Shown: positions 46,802 to 54,716 of the stretch, in pieces
Layout: the number at the start of each line of letters is the position of its first letter
How positions within the stretch are numbered: the stretch's first letter is position 1
From: Bacteroidota bacterium
Lineage (GTDB): Bacteria; Bacteroidota; Bacteroidia; NS11-12g; UBA955
DNA: 55,270 bases
NCBI GenBank assembly: GCA_018333525.1
Contig: JAGXTF010000078.1
Location: 1 to 55,270 of the forward strand
Reading direction: 5' to 3'
Notes under the pieces: generated by a model
Database searches by the model: none
What the model saw: the letters and a program-made list of their open reading frames with translations, nothing else
What the model was told of the DNA's origin: nothing
Made by a program: the position numbers and the translations under genes

Positions 46802-49327
46802 ATGATATTTAATCTTAAACCTCTAATAGGATTCTTGTTTACCATATTTTACATGAATCTTCCTGCGCAAACAATAATCCCAACCGGCTCCGTCTCCGGT
46901 ACATGGCAAAAATCCGGCAGCCCTTACAAGGTTTCTGGCAATGTGTATGTGCCAGTCGGGCAAAAATTAACTATTACCGAAGGGGTAACGGTTGAATTCC
47001 AAGACACATGGAAAATGGATGTGTATGGCAAAATAGTCATTCTTGGGAAACCCAATGACACCGTGGTTTTTACAGCTAAAAACAAAACCAATGGTTGGAA
47101 GGGCATAAAGGTGTATGGCCAAAATGCTACCGATACCCTTAAGGTCTGGTATGGGAAGTTTGAATATTTTAAAACACAGGAGCAATATTATAATAAGAGC
47201 AGGGCTGTTCTTAAAATTGACTCCATCAAAGGCCTGGTTCAAATTTTGGGATCCAGATTTAACAACAATCATGGAATTTCCAATTCCGGATTAAATGTAA
47301 ATACCTCTAACCTTTGGATCAAGAATTGCCAATTTGATCACAACCTCGCATCTGACCTTAGAACTGTAAATACAGGGGCTGGTTATGGAAGTGCTGCTAT
47401 ACTTCGGAATTGTTCTATTACCGTGGATTCCATTTCTTCTCACCACAATAGGAATGCTTCACCCAATTTAATTAAAGATTCTACATCTGATGCTGGCAGC
47501 AAAGGTTGCTTCATTTTGTGGGATTGCAAAGGAGATATTAAAAACAGCGTATTCAATTATAATTATTCAACCTCACGGGGCGCAGGTATTTATTTTACAA
47601 GTACGGGTTTGCAAAAATATACTGTTAATGTTAGCAAATGTGTATTGAAAGGGAATGTTTCAAGAGGTTCTGGCGCAATTGCTTTTGATATTGTAGGTTC
47701 ATCTACTACTGATAAAATCATTCTTGAACACTGCCTTTTTTCTCAAAACAAGAGCGAATTTTGGCGAAGCAAGAATTATATCACATATGAATCCGCAGAT
47801 ATATTGGCATTTGATGCAAACGGCCTGATATATATAAATAACTGCGAATTTATTAGTGCAGATGCGGGTAATTGTATTACAATTGGTAGTAGTATCGTGT
47901 ATGTAAGTAATTCTGTTTTTACTCAAAATCCAGGTGTGGCAATAAATTGCGAACAAGGTGGTTACATAGAGTTGAAGAATTCAATTATTGGTAACAACGG
48001 ATGGGGCATTATGTGTTCGTACTCAAGCCCGGTAATCGTCAATTCTATTATTGCTAATAATTACCCAGAGCCTTCATTACTGGATAGATATTTGGGTGCG
48101 GGGTATGGCCTATTTGTCGATTTCTCGGGTGGGGCCGAGGTTACAAACAGCATCATTTCCGGGCACCGAGATTCTAATGGTCGATTTACCAATGTATATT
48201 TATTCGGAACGGCTTTGAAATGCAAAAATTCCATCATAGAAGGCAGTTACGATTCATTCAAATACGATTATAGAGTTACTCCCAGCAAACCGACGGTATG
48301 GGATAATATGTTTAATGTAAATCCAGAATGGGTAAACCCAACCGCAGGAGCAGGTATTGGTTATGACGCATATGTGGCAGACTGGCATTTGAAAAATACC
48401 TGTGGGTTAATTAGTCCAGGCTTCGATGCCGGAAGTAAAGTAACCGTGAATCTAGATAAGATACCAACTGACGATATGGAAGGCAATCCAAGAACCGTTG
48501 GAGATGCTCCGGATATTGGACCATATGAAATACAAAATCCGAATAAATATACGCGCATAATTGCTGAGCCCAGAGATACATCATTTTGCGCAGGTACAGG
48601 AAATGTAATTTTGTTTAATAACAATTCAATTGGAAACAACCTTTCATACCAATGGCAAAAATCTTCTGCACAGAATGGAACGTTTTCCAATATTAATGGA
48701 GCAAATTCACAAACATTAACAACATCTGTTACAAAAGGTTCTGTAACAGAATGGTATCGTGTAATTGTAAAAAATTCTCTCTGTAATAATAGCGATACAA
48801 GTAGGGTTGTCAAATTAAATGTAAATCCGTTGCCAAGCCCTAAACTGGGCTCAGACACAACGATTGTCAATTCAGGAAACATTTTATTAAACCCGGGGAG
48901 TTTTAACAATTATCAATGGTTTACAGGGGCTACTTCGACCACATTAACGGTTAATAAAACCAATCTCGACACTGGTAAAAACATCGTTTGGGTGGAAGTA
49001 ACAGACTCCAAAGGATGTAAAGACAGAGATACTGCAATAATTACTTTAGAGCCTGTTAATGGCCTTCAAAATCCATTTTTGAGTGGAATTCGGATATATC
49101 CAATACCTTCAGAACAATTTCTAAATATCGAATTCCCTGAAATGAATTCAGTTGGAAAATCATATATCAATTCCTATCAAATTTCAAACCTGGAAGGACG
49201 CTCCGTTCAAGAAGGCGTACTGGATAAAAATTCCAATTCAATTGATATCGCCAAAATTCCATCTGGTACTTATATTTTGGATATTCAGTACCAGGGGAAA
49301 AGGTACGGTTTGAAGATTTCAAAATAA
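46802..49327 (+). CDS. T9SS-sorted right-handed beta-helix protein
   Basis: An 841-residue secreted protein with a signal peptide (ending MNLPAQ). Residues about 40-560 show regularly repeated short strands of the parallel beta-helix type (VEFQDTWKMDVYGKIVI, GCFILWDCKGDIKNSVFNYN, IELKNSIIGNNGWGIM). PKD/Ig-like segments follow (about 590-755). Residues from about 760 (IRIYPIPSEQFLNIEF to LKISK) form a T9SS type A sorting domain. It should reach the surface by the T9SS, unlike the giant proteins before it. Coding direction matches the RHS operon but the 38-bp gap leaves open whether it belongs to it. Confidence 0.85.
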   Translation: MIFNLKPLIGFLFTIFYMNLPAQTIIPTGSVSGTWQKSGSPYKVSGNVYVPVGQKLTITEGVTVEFQDTWKMDVYGKIVILGKPNDTVVFTAKNKTNGWKGIKVYGQNATDTLKVWYGKFEYFKTQEQYYNKSRAVLKIDSIKGLVQILGSRFNNNHGISNSGLNVNTSNLWIKNCQFDHNLASDLRTVNTGAGYGSAAILRNCSITVDSISSHHNRNASPNLIKDSTSDAGSKGCFILWDCKGDIKNSVFNYNYSTSRGAGIYFTSTGLQKYTVNVSKCVLKGNVSRGSGAIAFDIVGSSTTDKIILEHCLFSQNKSEFWRSKNYITYESADILAFDANGLIYINNCEFISADAGNCITIGSSIVYVSNSVFTQNPGVAINCEQGGYIELKNSIIGNNGWGIMCSYSSPVIVNSIIANNYPEPSLLDRYLGAGYGLFVDFSGGAEVTNSIISGHRDSNGRFTNVYLFGTALKCKNSIIEGSYDSFKYDYRVTPSKPTVWDNMFNVNPEWVNPTAGAGIGYDAYVADWHLKNTCGLISPGFDAGSKVTVNLDKIPTDDMEGNPRTVGDAPDIGPYEIQNPNKYTRIIAEPRDTSFCAGTGNVILFNNNSIGNNLSYQWQKSSAQNGTFSNINGANSQTLTTSVTKGSVTEWYRVIVKNSLCNNSDTSRVVKLNVNPLPSPKLGSDTTIVNSGNILLNPGSFNNYQWFTGATSTTLTVNKTNLDTGKNIVWVEVTDSKGCKDRDTAIITLEPVNGLQNPFLSGIRIYPIPSEQFLNIEFPEMNSVGKSYINSYQISNLEGRSVQEGVLDKNSNSIDIAKIPSGTYILDIQYQGKRYGLKISK

Positions 49328-49444
49328 GGGACTTCAAGTCTTACTGAATTCCAATTTTAACTGGCCGAAATTCAGGGAAACCTAAATAGCAAGACCAGTT
49401 ATTTGCAATTCTGATTTTTTCAATTCACTATTGCTGAATTTCAC

Positions 49445-50152
49445 ATGTTTCCCTTTTTTCGCGCCATGGATCTGGAGCAAGGGTTAAAGGAGCATTTTGG
49501 CAGGCATTTTCAGTATTCTATGATGGCATTTGAAGAACTACAGCAGGGTAATGACCCCGGCCTGTTGTTTAAGCATAAGAACTGGGTTTTCCGAGAAATG
49601 ATGGATGGTCATGAGCTCATTAAATCCCATAATTTACTCTTCCATCGATTCAAATACAACGATCCGGGATTGGACGCTGTACGGTATTTATTCAAGGAAC
49701 TACGGAAAATACAGCAGGTATTCAACGGTGAATGGGCGGGTACCTTCTCCATGGAAGACAGTAATCCTATAAAAAGAGAATGGAAAGATCGCCTCTCATT
49801 GTATCGTACTGTATTCGTGGAGGCTGCTATAGACCTATGGATTGAGGCTTTTCCTGGTTTACAGATCACAGAAAACGCAGTAGTGCGCGAAAAATTGAAG
49901 CTCGGTGAAAAGAAACAAATGGCCTTTGCCTACTACATCGGTAAAATGGTGAAAGAGGGAATTATAGTCCCACCCTACAATCGCGATGCCCAAGGCAAAA
50001 AAGTGGTGAACTATTCTGAACTTGCCCGGCGCCTTTCGATGCTTTTTGAACTTCCTGCGGATTTAAAAAACGTTATCACCCATCTAAATCCGGACAAAAA
50101 CACCTTGTCCGGAGTCCAAAAGGAACAAATTGACCAGGAATTTCAATCCTGA
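49445..50152 (+). CDS. Protein of unknown function, possible mobile-element regulator
   Basis: A 235-residue, mostly helical protein without signal peptide or membrane segments; no motif I can name. The C-terminal part (MAFAYYIGKMVKEGIIVPP, VNYSELARRLSMLFELP) has a winged-helix-like look and faintly recalls the RteC family of Bacteroides conjugative elements, but I would not rely on that. It stands alone, 117 bp after the beta-helix gene, and may mark the start of the mobile-type segment. ATG at 49445; ATG at 49466 is an alternative. Confidence 0.6.
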   Translation: MFPFFRAMDLEQGLKEHFGRHFQYSMMAFEELQQGNDPGLLFKHKNWVFREMMDGHELIKSHNLLFHRFKYNDPGLDAVRYLFKELRKIQQVFNGEWAGTFSMEDSNPIKREWKDRLSLYRTVFVEAAIDLWIEAFPGLQITENAVVREKLKLGEKKQMAFAYYIGKMVKEGIIVPPYNRDAQGKKVVNYSELARRLSMLFELPADLKNVITHLNPDKNTLSGVQKEQIDQEFQS

Positions 50153-50293
50153 CAAGACCCATTTGCACCTGACTGGACTTGTAGGGACTACCATTCGCTA
50201 CAAATAGATTTTCAATCATTTACAAGTTTTCGAAACAGAAAACCTGCTCCTATCTTGTTTCTCCGCCCATTTCGCGTATATTGTTTTGCGGTC

Positions 50294-50599
50294 ATGAAAT
50301 TCACAAACGAATTGAATGACAAGCAGGTCGTTGTACTTGTTCCATTCGAAGAACTCAAGGCAGAACTCATCAATGTTGTAAGACAGGAAATCAAAGGAAT
50401 TCAACCAGAACAGCAGATTGAAGATCCCCACAAGAAATTCTATTCGCCAACTGAAGTGCGCGATTTATTCCATGTATCCAGAAGCACTCTGCATAATTGG
50501 AAACACCAGGGTTTGCTGGTGCCTCGAAAAATCGGAGGAAAGGTGCTGTATGAAAGATTTGCAGTGGAAAGAGTAGTAGGCAAAAAAGCGGGGAAATGA
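50294..50599 (+). CDS. Excisionase-like helix-turn-helix protein
   Basis: A 101-residue DNA-binding protein. Residues about 52-95 (YSPTEVRDLFHVSRSTLHNW, QGLLVPRKIGGKVLYE) form the MerR-like/HTH_17 winged helix typical of excisionase-family proteins on Bacteroidota mobile elements. I start it at ATG 50294, since the upstream ATG-like frame from 50255 has no sensible content. Its stop overlaps the next ATG (ATGATG, 4 bp), so it is translated with the primase-like gene and probably regulates it or the element's mobilisation. Confidence 0.85.
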   Translation: MKFTNELNDKQVVVLVPFEELKAELINVVRQEIKGIQPEQQIEDPHKKFYSPTEVRDLFHVSRSTLHNWKHQGLLVPRKIGGKVLYERFAVERVVGKKAGK

Positions 50600-52869
50600 T
50601 GAATTTGACATCGAAGAATTATTCAGAAATCGCAATTGGAAACTACTCAGATGTATTTAGCATTTGCAAGGAAGCAATGCCCTTAAATGTGATTTTAATG
50701 TCAATCAAAACCAGTGCATTTTTGAGTTCTGAAATTCACAGATTGAGAAGTTTTAAAGCAAATGGCATGGAAGAGGAAGCCAGGAAATTAAAATTGAGTT
50801 TGCCCTGTGTTAGCTTTTCTGCCGTGGCTTTAGGAGAACGAAAGATCGAAAATATTTCACAATATAATCGATTATTGGTGTTGGATTTCGATCATTTACC
50901 AAAGGAAAATTTTAATACAATTCGAAATTCAATTCTTGAAGATCCACATACATATTCAGTGTTCAGAAGCCCATCCGGAGATGGTTTGAAAGTTCTGGTG
51001 CATATAAATACAGGATTAGAATTTCATAAAACTGCGTTTCAACAAATAGCAGATTACTATGCCGTTCTTACTGGATTTGAACCGGACAAATCGGGCTCTG
51101 ATCCTCTTCGGTTGTGCCTTTTAACGTATGATAAAGAAATACAAATCAATGAATATGCTGATGTATTTCAAGTGGATACCTCGGAACAAACAAAACGTAT
51201 CCGACAACAATCCATGATGAAAATTCAGGAAGGAACATATCCAAAACTGCTTGAATATATTTTAGACGAAACCACAAATGAAGAAAGTTACCAGGAGGGA
51301 AATCGGAACAATTTTATACACCAGTTTTCGTGCAACTTAAATCGCGGTGGCATTCCGGAGGATATGGCCATGGCTTATTCAATGAAACATTTTACCGATT
51401 GCAGCGAAAATGAAATCGGGTCAGTCATAAAGGGAGTATATCATAGAAACCGGCAGGAATTTGGCTCTGTAGACTACGAAATAAAAATGCTGACAAAACC
51501 AAAGGAGGATGAGTCTTATCTGAATACACCATGTTTGCCGGATGATATCTTTGAAACTCTTCCACCCTTCATTCGCACGCAATGCAAATTATTTGGGGAT
51601 CGGCGGGAAAGAGACGTGTTGTTTGTTTCCATGTTGGGTATACTCAGCGGCAGCCTGAACCGCGTTTTTGGAGTGTACCGTGGCAAAACCGTTTTCCCCA
51701 ACTTGTTTATCTATGTGGTGGCTCCGGCAGGCAGCAACAAAGGCGTGATGGAGTTCGCAAGAATGATGGGAGTAAAATACCACAAACACTTGCTTTCAGC
51801 CGCTGATAATGCGGAATTAGAGTACAGGCAGCAATTGGAACAATACAATCTCGACAAGAAAAATGGGATTGCTGGGGAATTGCCCGAATCCCCTTCTATC
51901 CGCAAGTTTTACATACCCGGCAATAGTTCTTCTTCGGCAATGTTGCGACAAATTCGGGAAAACGAAGGTGTGGGCGTGATATGCGAATCCGAAGGCGATA
52001 CCATTGGCAACATGTTCAAGCAAGACTGGGGGAATTTTTCGGAGATATTCCGCAAAGCATTCCACCATGAATACCTCAGCATCAATCGCAAGGAACGGGA
52101 AGATTGTCATGAAATAGAAAATGTAAAACTATCCGTCATCATCACTTCCACACCGGACCAGGTAGCCAGTATTATTCAGTCAGCAAACAACGGATTGTTC
52201 AGCCGCATGGGCTTTTACCTTTTCAGCACCCCGGCTAACTGGGTGGATATGGAATTGACAGAAGAAGATTTCAGCATCAGCGATCATTTCAAAGCTGTCG
52301 GTGCAACTCTTATGGACATGATTCAGCATTTTTCAGCTCTGGATACCAAGATTGTGCTGCAACCGCACCAAAAAGAATGGCTCAATGAATTTGGGCGGCG
52401 CTGGATGACGGAGGTGGCAACTTTCGTCGATGATGAAGCCACCGCTGTGGTAAAGCGTTTTGGCCTCATTCTGTTCCGAATTTGCATGATCCTCACTGCA
52501 GTCAGACGCTATGGTGATGACGAAGCCATATCCAGCGAACTTGTCTGCAACGACCTGGACGCCCAAAATGCCCTCAAGATTACCGAAACCCTGATCCAGC
52601 ATTCGCTTTCTATGTTCAAAGTGCTGCCCAAGAACGGAAATACTGAAGTCAATGCCCAGATGCGGACCTTTTTTGAACTGTTACCGGATTACTTCTCCCG
52701 CAAGGAGTCCATTTCAACCGCCACCAGGCTTGGCTTAAAAACACCCACCGCCGACAAATACCTGTCTCGCCTGCAAAAACATGGCTATTTGCACCAACCC
52801 AAATATGGCTTTTACGAAAAGGTGAACCGTATAAACTGTGTAAAGCATATAAACCCAGACACGGTGTAA
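50596..52869 (+). CDS. VirE N-terminal/DUF3987 primase-helicase-like protein
   Basis: A 757-residue two-domain protein of the type encoded on integrative and mobilisable elements of Bacteroidota. The N-terminal half (to about 210) is a BT4734/VirE-N primase-like domain: VLDFDHL with catalytic-type D97 and D99, FRSPSGDGLK and SGSDPLRLC. The C-terminal half is DUF3987, a RecA-like helicase/ATPase: Walker A region APAGSNKG at 376-383 (an Asn replaces the usual second Gly/Lys spacing) and a Walker B-like ICESEGD near 462-467. It may replicate or nick the mobile element. GC sampled in the second half is higher (about 45-50% against about 30-38% at the start). Confidence 0.8.
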   Translation: MMNLTSKNYSEIAIGNYSDVFSICKEAMPLNVILMSIKTSAFLSSEIHRLRSFKANGMEEEARKLKLSLPCVSFSAVALGERKIENISQYNRLLVLDFDHLPKENFNTIRNSILEDPHTYSVFRSPSGDGLKVLVHINTGLEFHKTAFQQIADYYAVLTGFEPDKSGSDPLRLCLLTYDKEIQINEYADVFQVDTSEQTKRIRQQSMMKIQEGTYPKLLEYILDETTNEESYQEGNRNNFIHQFSCNLNRGGIPEDMAMAYSMKHFTDCSENEIGSVIKGVYHRNRQEFGSVDYEIKMLTKPKEDESYLNTPCLPDDIFETLPPFIRTQCKLFGDRRERDVLFVSMLGILSGSLNRVFGVYRGKTVFPNLFIYVVAPAGSNKGVMEFARMMGVKYHKHLLSAADNAELEYRQQLEQYNLDKKNGIAGELPESPSIRKFYIPGNSSSSAMLRQIRENEGVGVICESEGDTIGNMFKQDWGNFSEIFRKAFHHEYLSINRKEREDCHEIENVKLSVIITSTPDQVASIIQSANNGLFSRMGFYLFSTPANWVDMELTEEDFSISDHFKAVGATLMDMIQHFSALDTKIVLQPHQKEWLNEFGRRWMTEVATFVDDEATAVVKRFGLILFRICMILTAVRRYGDDEAISSELVCNDLDAQNALKITETLIQHSLSMFKVLPKNGNTEVNAQMRTFFELLPDYFSRKESISTATRLGLKTPTADKYLSRLQKHGYLHQPKYGFYEKVNRINCVKHINPDTV

Positions 52870-52993
52870 AAACGTGCACTTTTATAGCACAAACAGGCAA
52901 AAACAAGTAGTTTGTACTGTTTATACGGTTTGTATGGTTTATATCTTGCTTTCCTTTTTTCCATTTCAAATACGGTGCACTATCCCAAAAACA

Positions 52994-53130
52994 TACCCGA
53001 TAGGGTACATTTGGCGATTTATTGACGCATATCATACCCTTTAGGGTGTAAAAAGTTATATTTAGCATTGTTTTATACCCCAAAGGGTGCAATATTGATA
53101 TTTTTTATTATATTTGTACCCTAAAAGGTA
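52994..53130 (+). promoter_or_regulatory. Four HipB-type operator sites at exact 41-bp spacing
   Basis: Half-palindromes TACCC-N4-GGGTA occur at 52994-53007, 53035-53048 (TACCC...GGGTG), 53076-53089 (TACCC...GGGTG) and 53117-53130 (TACCC...AGGTA). The left ends are exactly 41 bases apart each time, about four DNA turns, so all sites lie on one face of the helix. The last site follows directly after the promoter -7 box. E. coli HipB also binds four operators, so autoregulation by the HTH protein is likely. Confidence 0.85.
53109..53116 (+). promoter_or_regulatory. -7 box of the hip operon
   Basis: TATATTTG matches TAnnTTTG exactly, 22 bases before the hipB ATG. It touches operator site 4, so the repressor bound there would block transcription start. 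Confidence 0.65.
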
Positions 53131-53137
53131 TAAAACA

Positions 53138-53419
53138 ATGAAAGTTGCTGAATTCGTGAAGGAAAAACGCAAAGTACTTAAGCTCACTCAACCGGAGCTT
53201 GCATCCAAAGCTGGCGTGGGATTGCGCTTTGTCCGCGAACTGGAACAAGGCAAAAATTCACTGCGCATGGATAAAGTGAACCAAGTGCTGCAGTTATTTG
53301 GGTTTGAACTTGGTCCAGTTGTAAGACCCAAACAAAACTATGTTCTTCACGCAGAACAAGGCCTGTTTAAAATAACTCCAGGATCTGTAGACATGAGTGT
53401 AACAAAGAAGTCCAAATGA
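53138..53419 (+). CDS. HipB-like XRE antitoxin and repressor
   Basis: A 93-residue DNA-binding protein with an XRE helix-turn-helix (LTQPELASKAGVGLRFVREL at about residues 17-36), of the type annotated as Y4mF-family regulators. It probably binds the four 41-bp-spaced operators upstream and represses its own operon. The C-terminal tail (about 60-93) is the usual HipB neutralising segment. I start at ATG 53138 because the frame from 53114 begins inside operator site 4. It overlaps the next gene by ATGA (4 bp). Confidence 0.9.
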   Translation: MKVAEFVKEKRKVLKLTQPELASKAGVGLRFVRELEQGKNSLRMDKVNQVLQLFGFELGPVVRPKQNYVLHAEQGLFKITPGSVDMSVTKKSK

Positions 53420-53745
53420 GAAGCGCCGAAATCAGGATCAATGAACATGCCGTTGGACGGCTAACAGAAACCGACAACGGGTATGAATTTGGATATTATA
53501 CAGAATGGTTGGAAAATCCAGAGGCCCAACCCATAAGCCTCACCTTGCCATTGAGCCATAAATTATATATCAGCAATATCATGTTTCCATTTTTCGATGG
53601 ACTTATTCCTGAAGGGTGGTTGCTTGAAATCGCTGAGAAAAATTGGAAACTAAACCCAAGAGATAGGATGGGCTTGTTACTGGCCTGCTGTAAAGATTGT
53701 ATAGGTGCTGTTTCCGTTTACCCATTGGAGGAAGAAAAAGAATGA
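53416..53745 (+). CDS. HipS-like protein (HipA N-terminal domain alone)
   Basis: A 109-residue protein matching only the N-terminal subdomain of HipA (the PF13657-type domain: ISLTLPLSHKLY, MFPFFDGLIPEGW). In the HipBST systems, such a short HipS is a separate antitoxin that inhibits the kinase HipT. It is coupled to hipB by ATGA and to the kinase gene by a 4-bp overlap, so all three are translated together. Confidence 0.88.
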   Translation: MRSAEIRINEHAVGRLTETDNGYEFGYYTEWLENPEAQPISLTLPLSHKLYISNIMFPFFDGLIPEGWLLEIAEKNWKLNPRDRMGLLLACCKDCIGAVSVYPLEEEKE

Positions 53746-54686
53746 GACGCTGTTTATTTTGCTACAAGGTTCTAGATTCTGGTGAATCAGATTTTCATGC
53801 TGCATGCAGCCGAAAGATGTTTGGGCAATCCACTCCTCCTGAGTTAAACTATACTGAAGACCAAATGGATGAACTCGCCAGGCAAGTAATTCAGAGCCAG
53901 TCCGCAGTTACAGGGGTACAACCAAAAATATCTCTCCACCTCGCAACAGCAGATAATCCCAATGGACCAAAAAAACTCACGATTGTAGGGCTTTGGGGCG
54001 GATATATTTTGAAACCAGCTACTCCATATTACCCTCATCTGCCCGAGGTTGAAGACCTTACCATGCACCTTGCGGAATTAGCACAAATTAGCACTGTTCC
54101 GCACAGCCTAATACGTTTAAAATCAGGTAATCTGGCATACATTACAAAACGGGTCGATAGATCAAAAAAAACAAAGCTTCTCATGGAGGATATGTGTCAA
54201 CTCACAAATAGGCTCACAGAACACAAATATAAAGGGTCTTATGAGCAAGTCGCCAAAGCAATAGCTCAATATTCTGACAATCCTGGAATAGATATTATAA
54301 ACTTTTATGAGCAGGTGCTTTTTTCTTTTTTAACTGGAAATGCAGACATGCACCTTAAAAACTTTTCATTGCTGAAACAGCCCTCACTGGGTTATGGGTT
54401 ATGTCCCGCATATGACATGGTCGCCACAGCGCTGGTAAACCCTGCGGATGACGAAGATATGGCCCTCACTTTAAACGGCCGAAAGAAAAAAATCCGGCGC
54501 AACGATTTTATTGTTGCGTTCAGCACATTAAAACTAGACGCCAAACAACAAAAGAACATCTTCGACAAGATGCTGCGATCATTACCCGCTTGGGAAGAAA
54601 TGATACAAAATAGCTTTTTGCCAGAGGAAATTAAAGTGGGATATGTGAAACTTTTGCAAAGAAAATTTTATGATTTGGGGTATTGA
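53742..54686 (+). CDS. HipT-like Ser/Thr kinase toxin (HipA C-terminal kinase)
   Basis: A 314-residue kinase of the HipA/HipT family; E. coli HipA and HipT phosphorylate aminoacyl-tRNA synthetases and stop growth. The P-loop-like autophosphorylation segment GVQPKIS is at 58-64, the catalytic loop GNADMHLKN at 199-207 contains the Asp202 and Asn207 pair, and YDM at 224-226 takes the metal-binding Asp position. The front has a short Cys motif (RCLFCYKVL ... CSRKMFG), common in Bacteroidota relatives. I start at ATG 53742, which overlaps the hipS stop by 4 bp; a longer frame from 53697 shadows hipS. Substrate unknown. Confidence 0.9.
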   Translation: MRRCLFCYKVLDSGESDFHAACSRKMFGQSTPPELNYTEDQMDELARQVIQSQSAVTGVQPKISLHLATADNPNGPKKLTIVGLWGGYILKPATPYYPHLPEVEDLTMHLAELAQISTVPHSLIRLKSGNLAYITKRVDRSKKTKLLMEDMCQLTNRLTEHKYKGSYEQVAKAIAQYSDNPGIDIINFYEQVLFSFLTGNADMHLKNFSLLKQPSLGYGLCPAYDMVATALVNPADDEDMALTLNGRKKKIRRNDFIVAFSTLKLDAKQQKNIFDKMLRSLPAWEEMIQNSFLPEEIKVGYVKLLQRKFYDLGY

Positions 54687-54716
54687 ATTGCACAGTAAGA
54701 GTTCAATGGAATAAAA

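Noticed and set aside
48361-48909. 182-codon minus-strand frame inside the beta-helix gene
   Set aside because: Antisense shadow of a secreted T9SS protein with clear domains.
53697-53741. Upstream extension of the HipT-like gene
   Set aside because: Shadows hipS; ATG 53742 gives the ATGA overlap typical of this operon.
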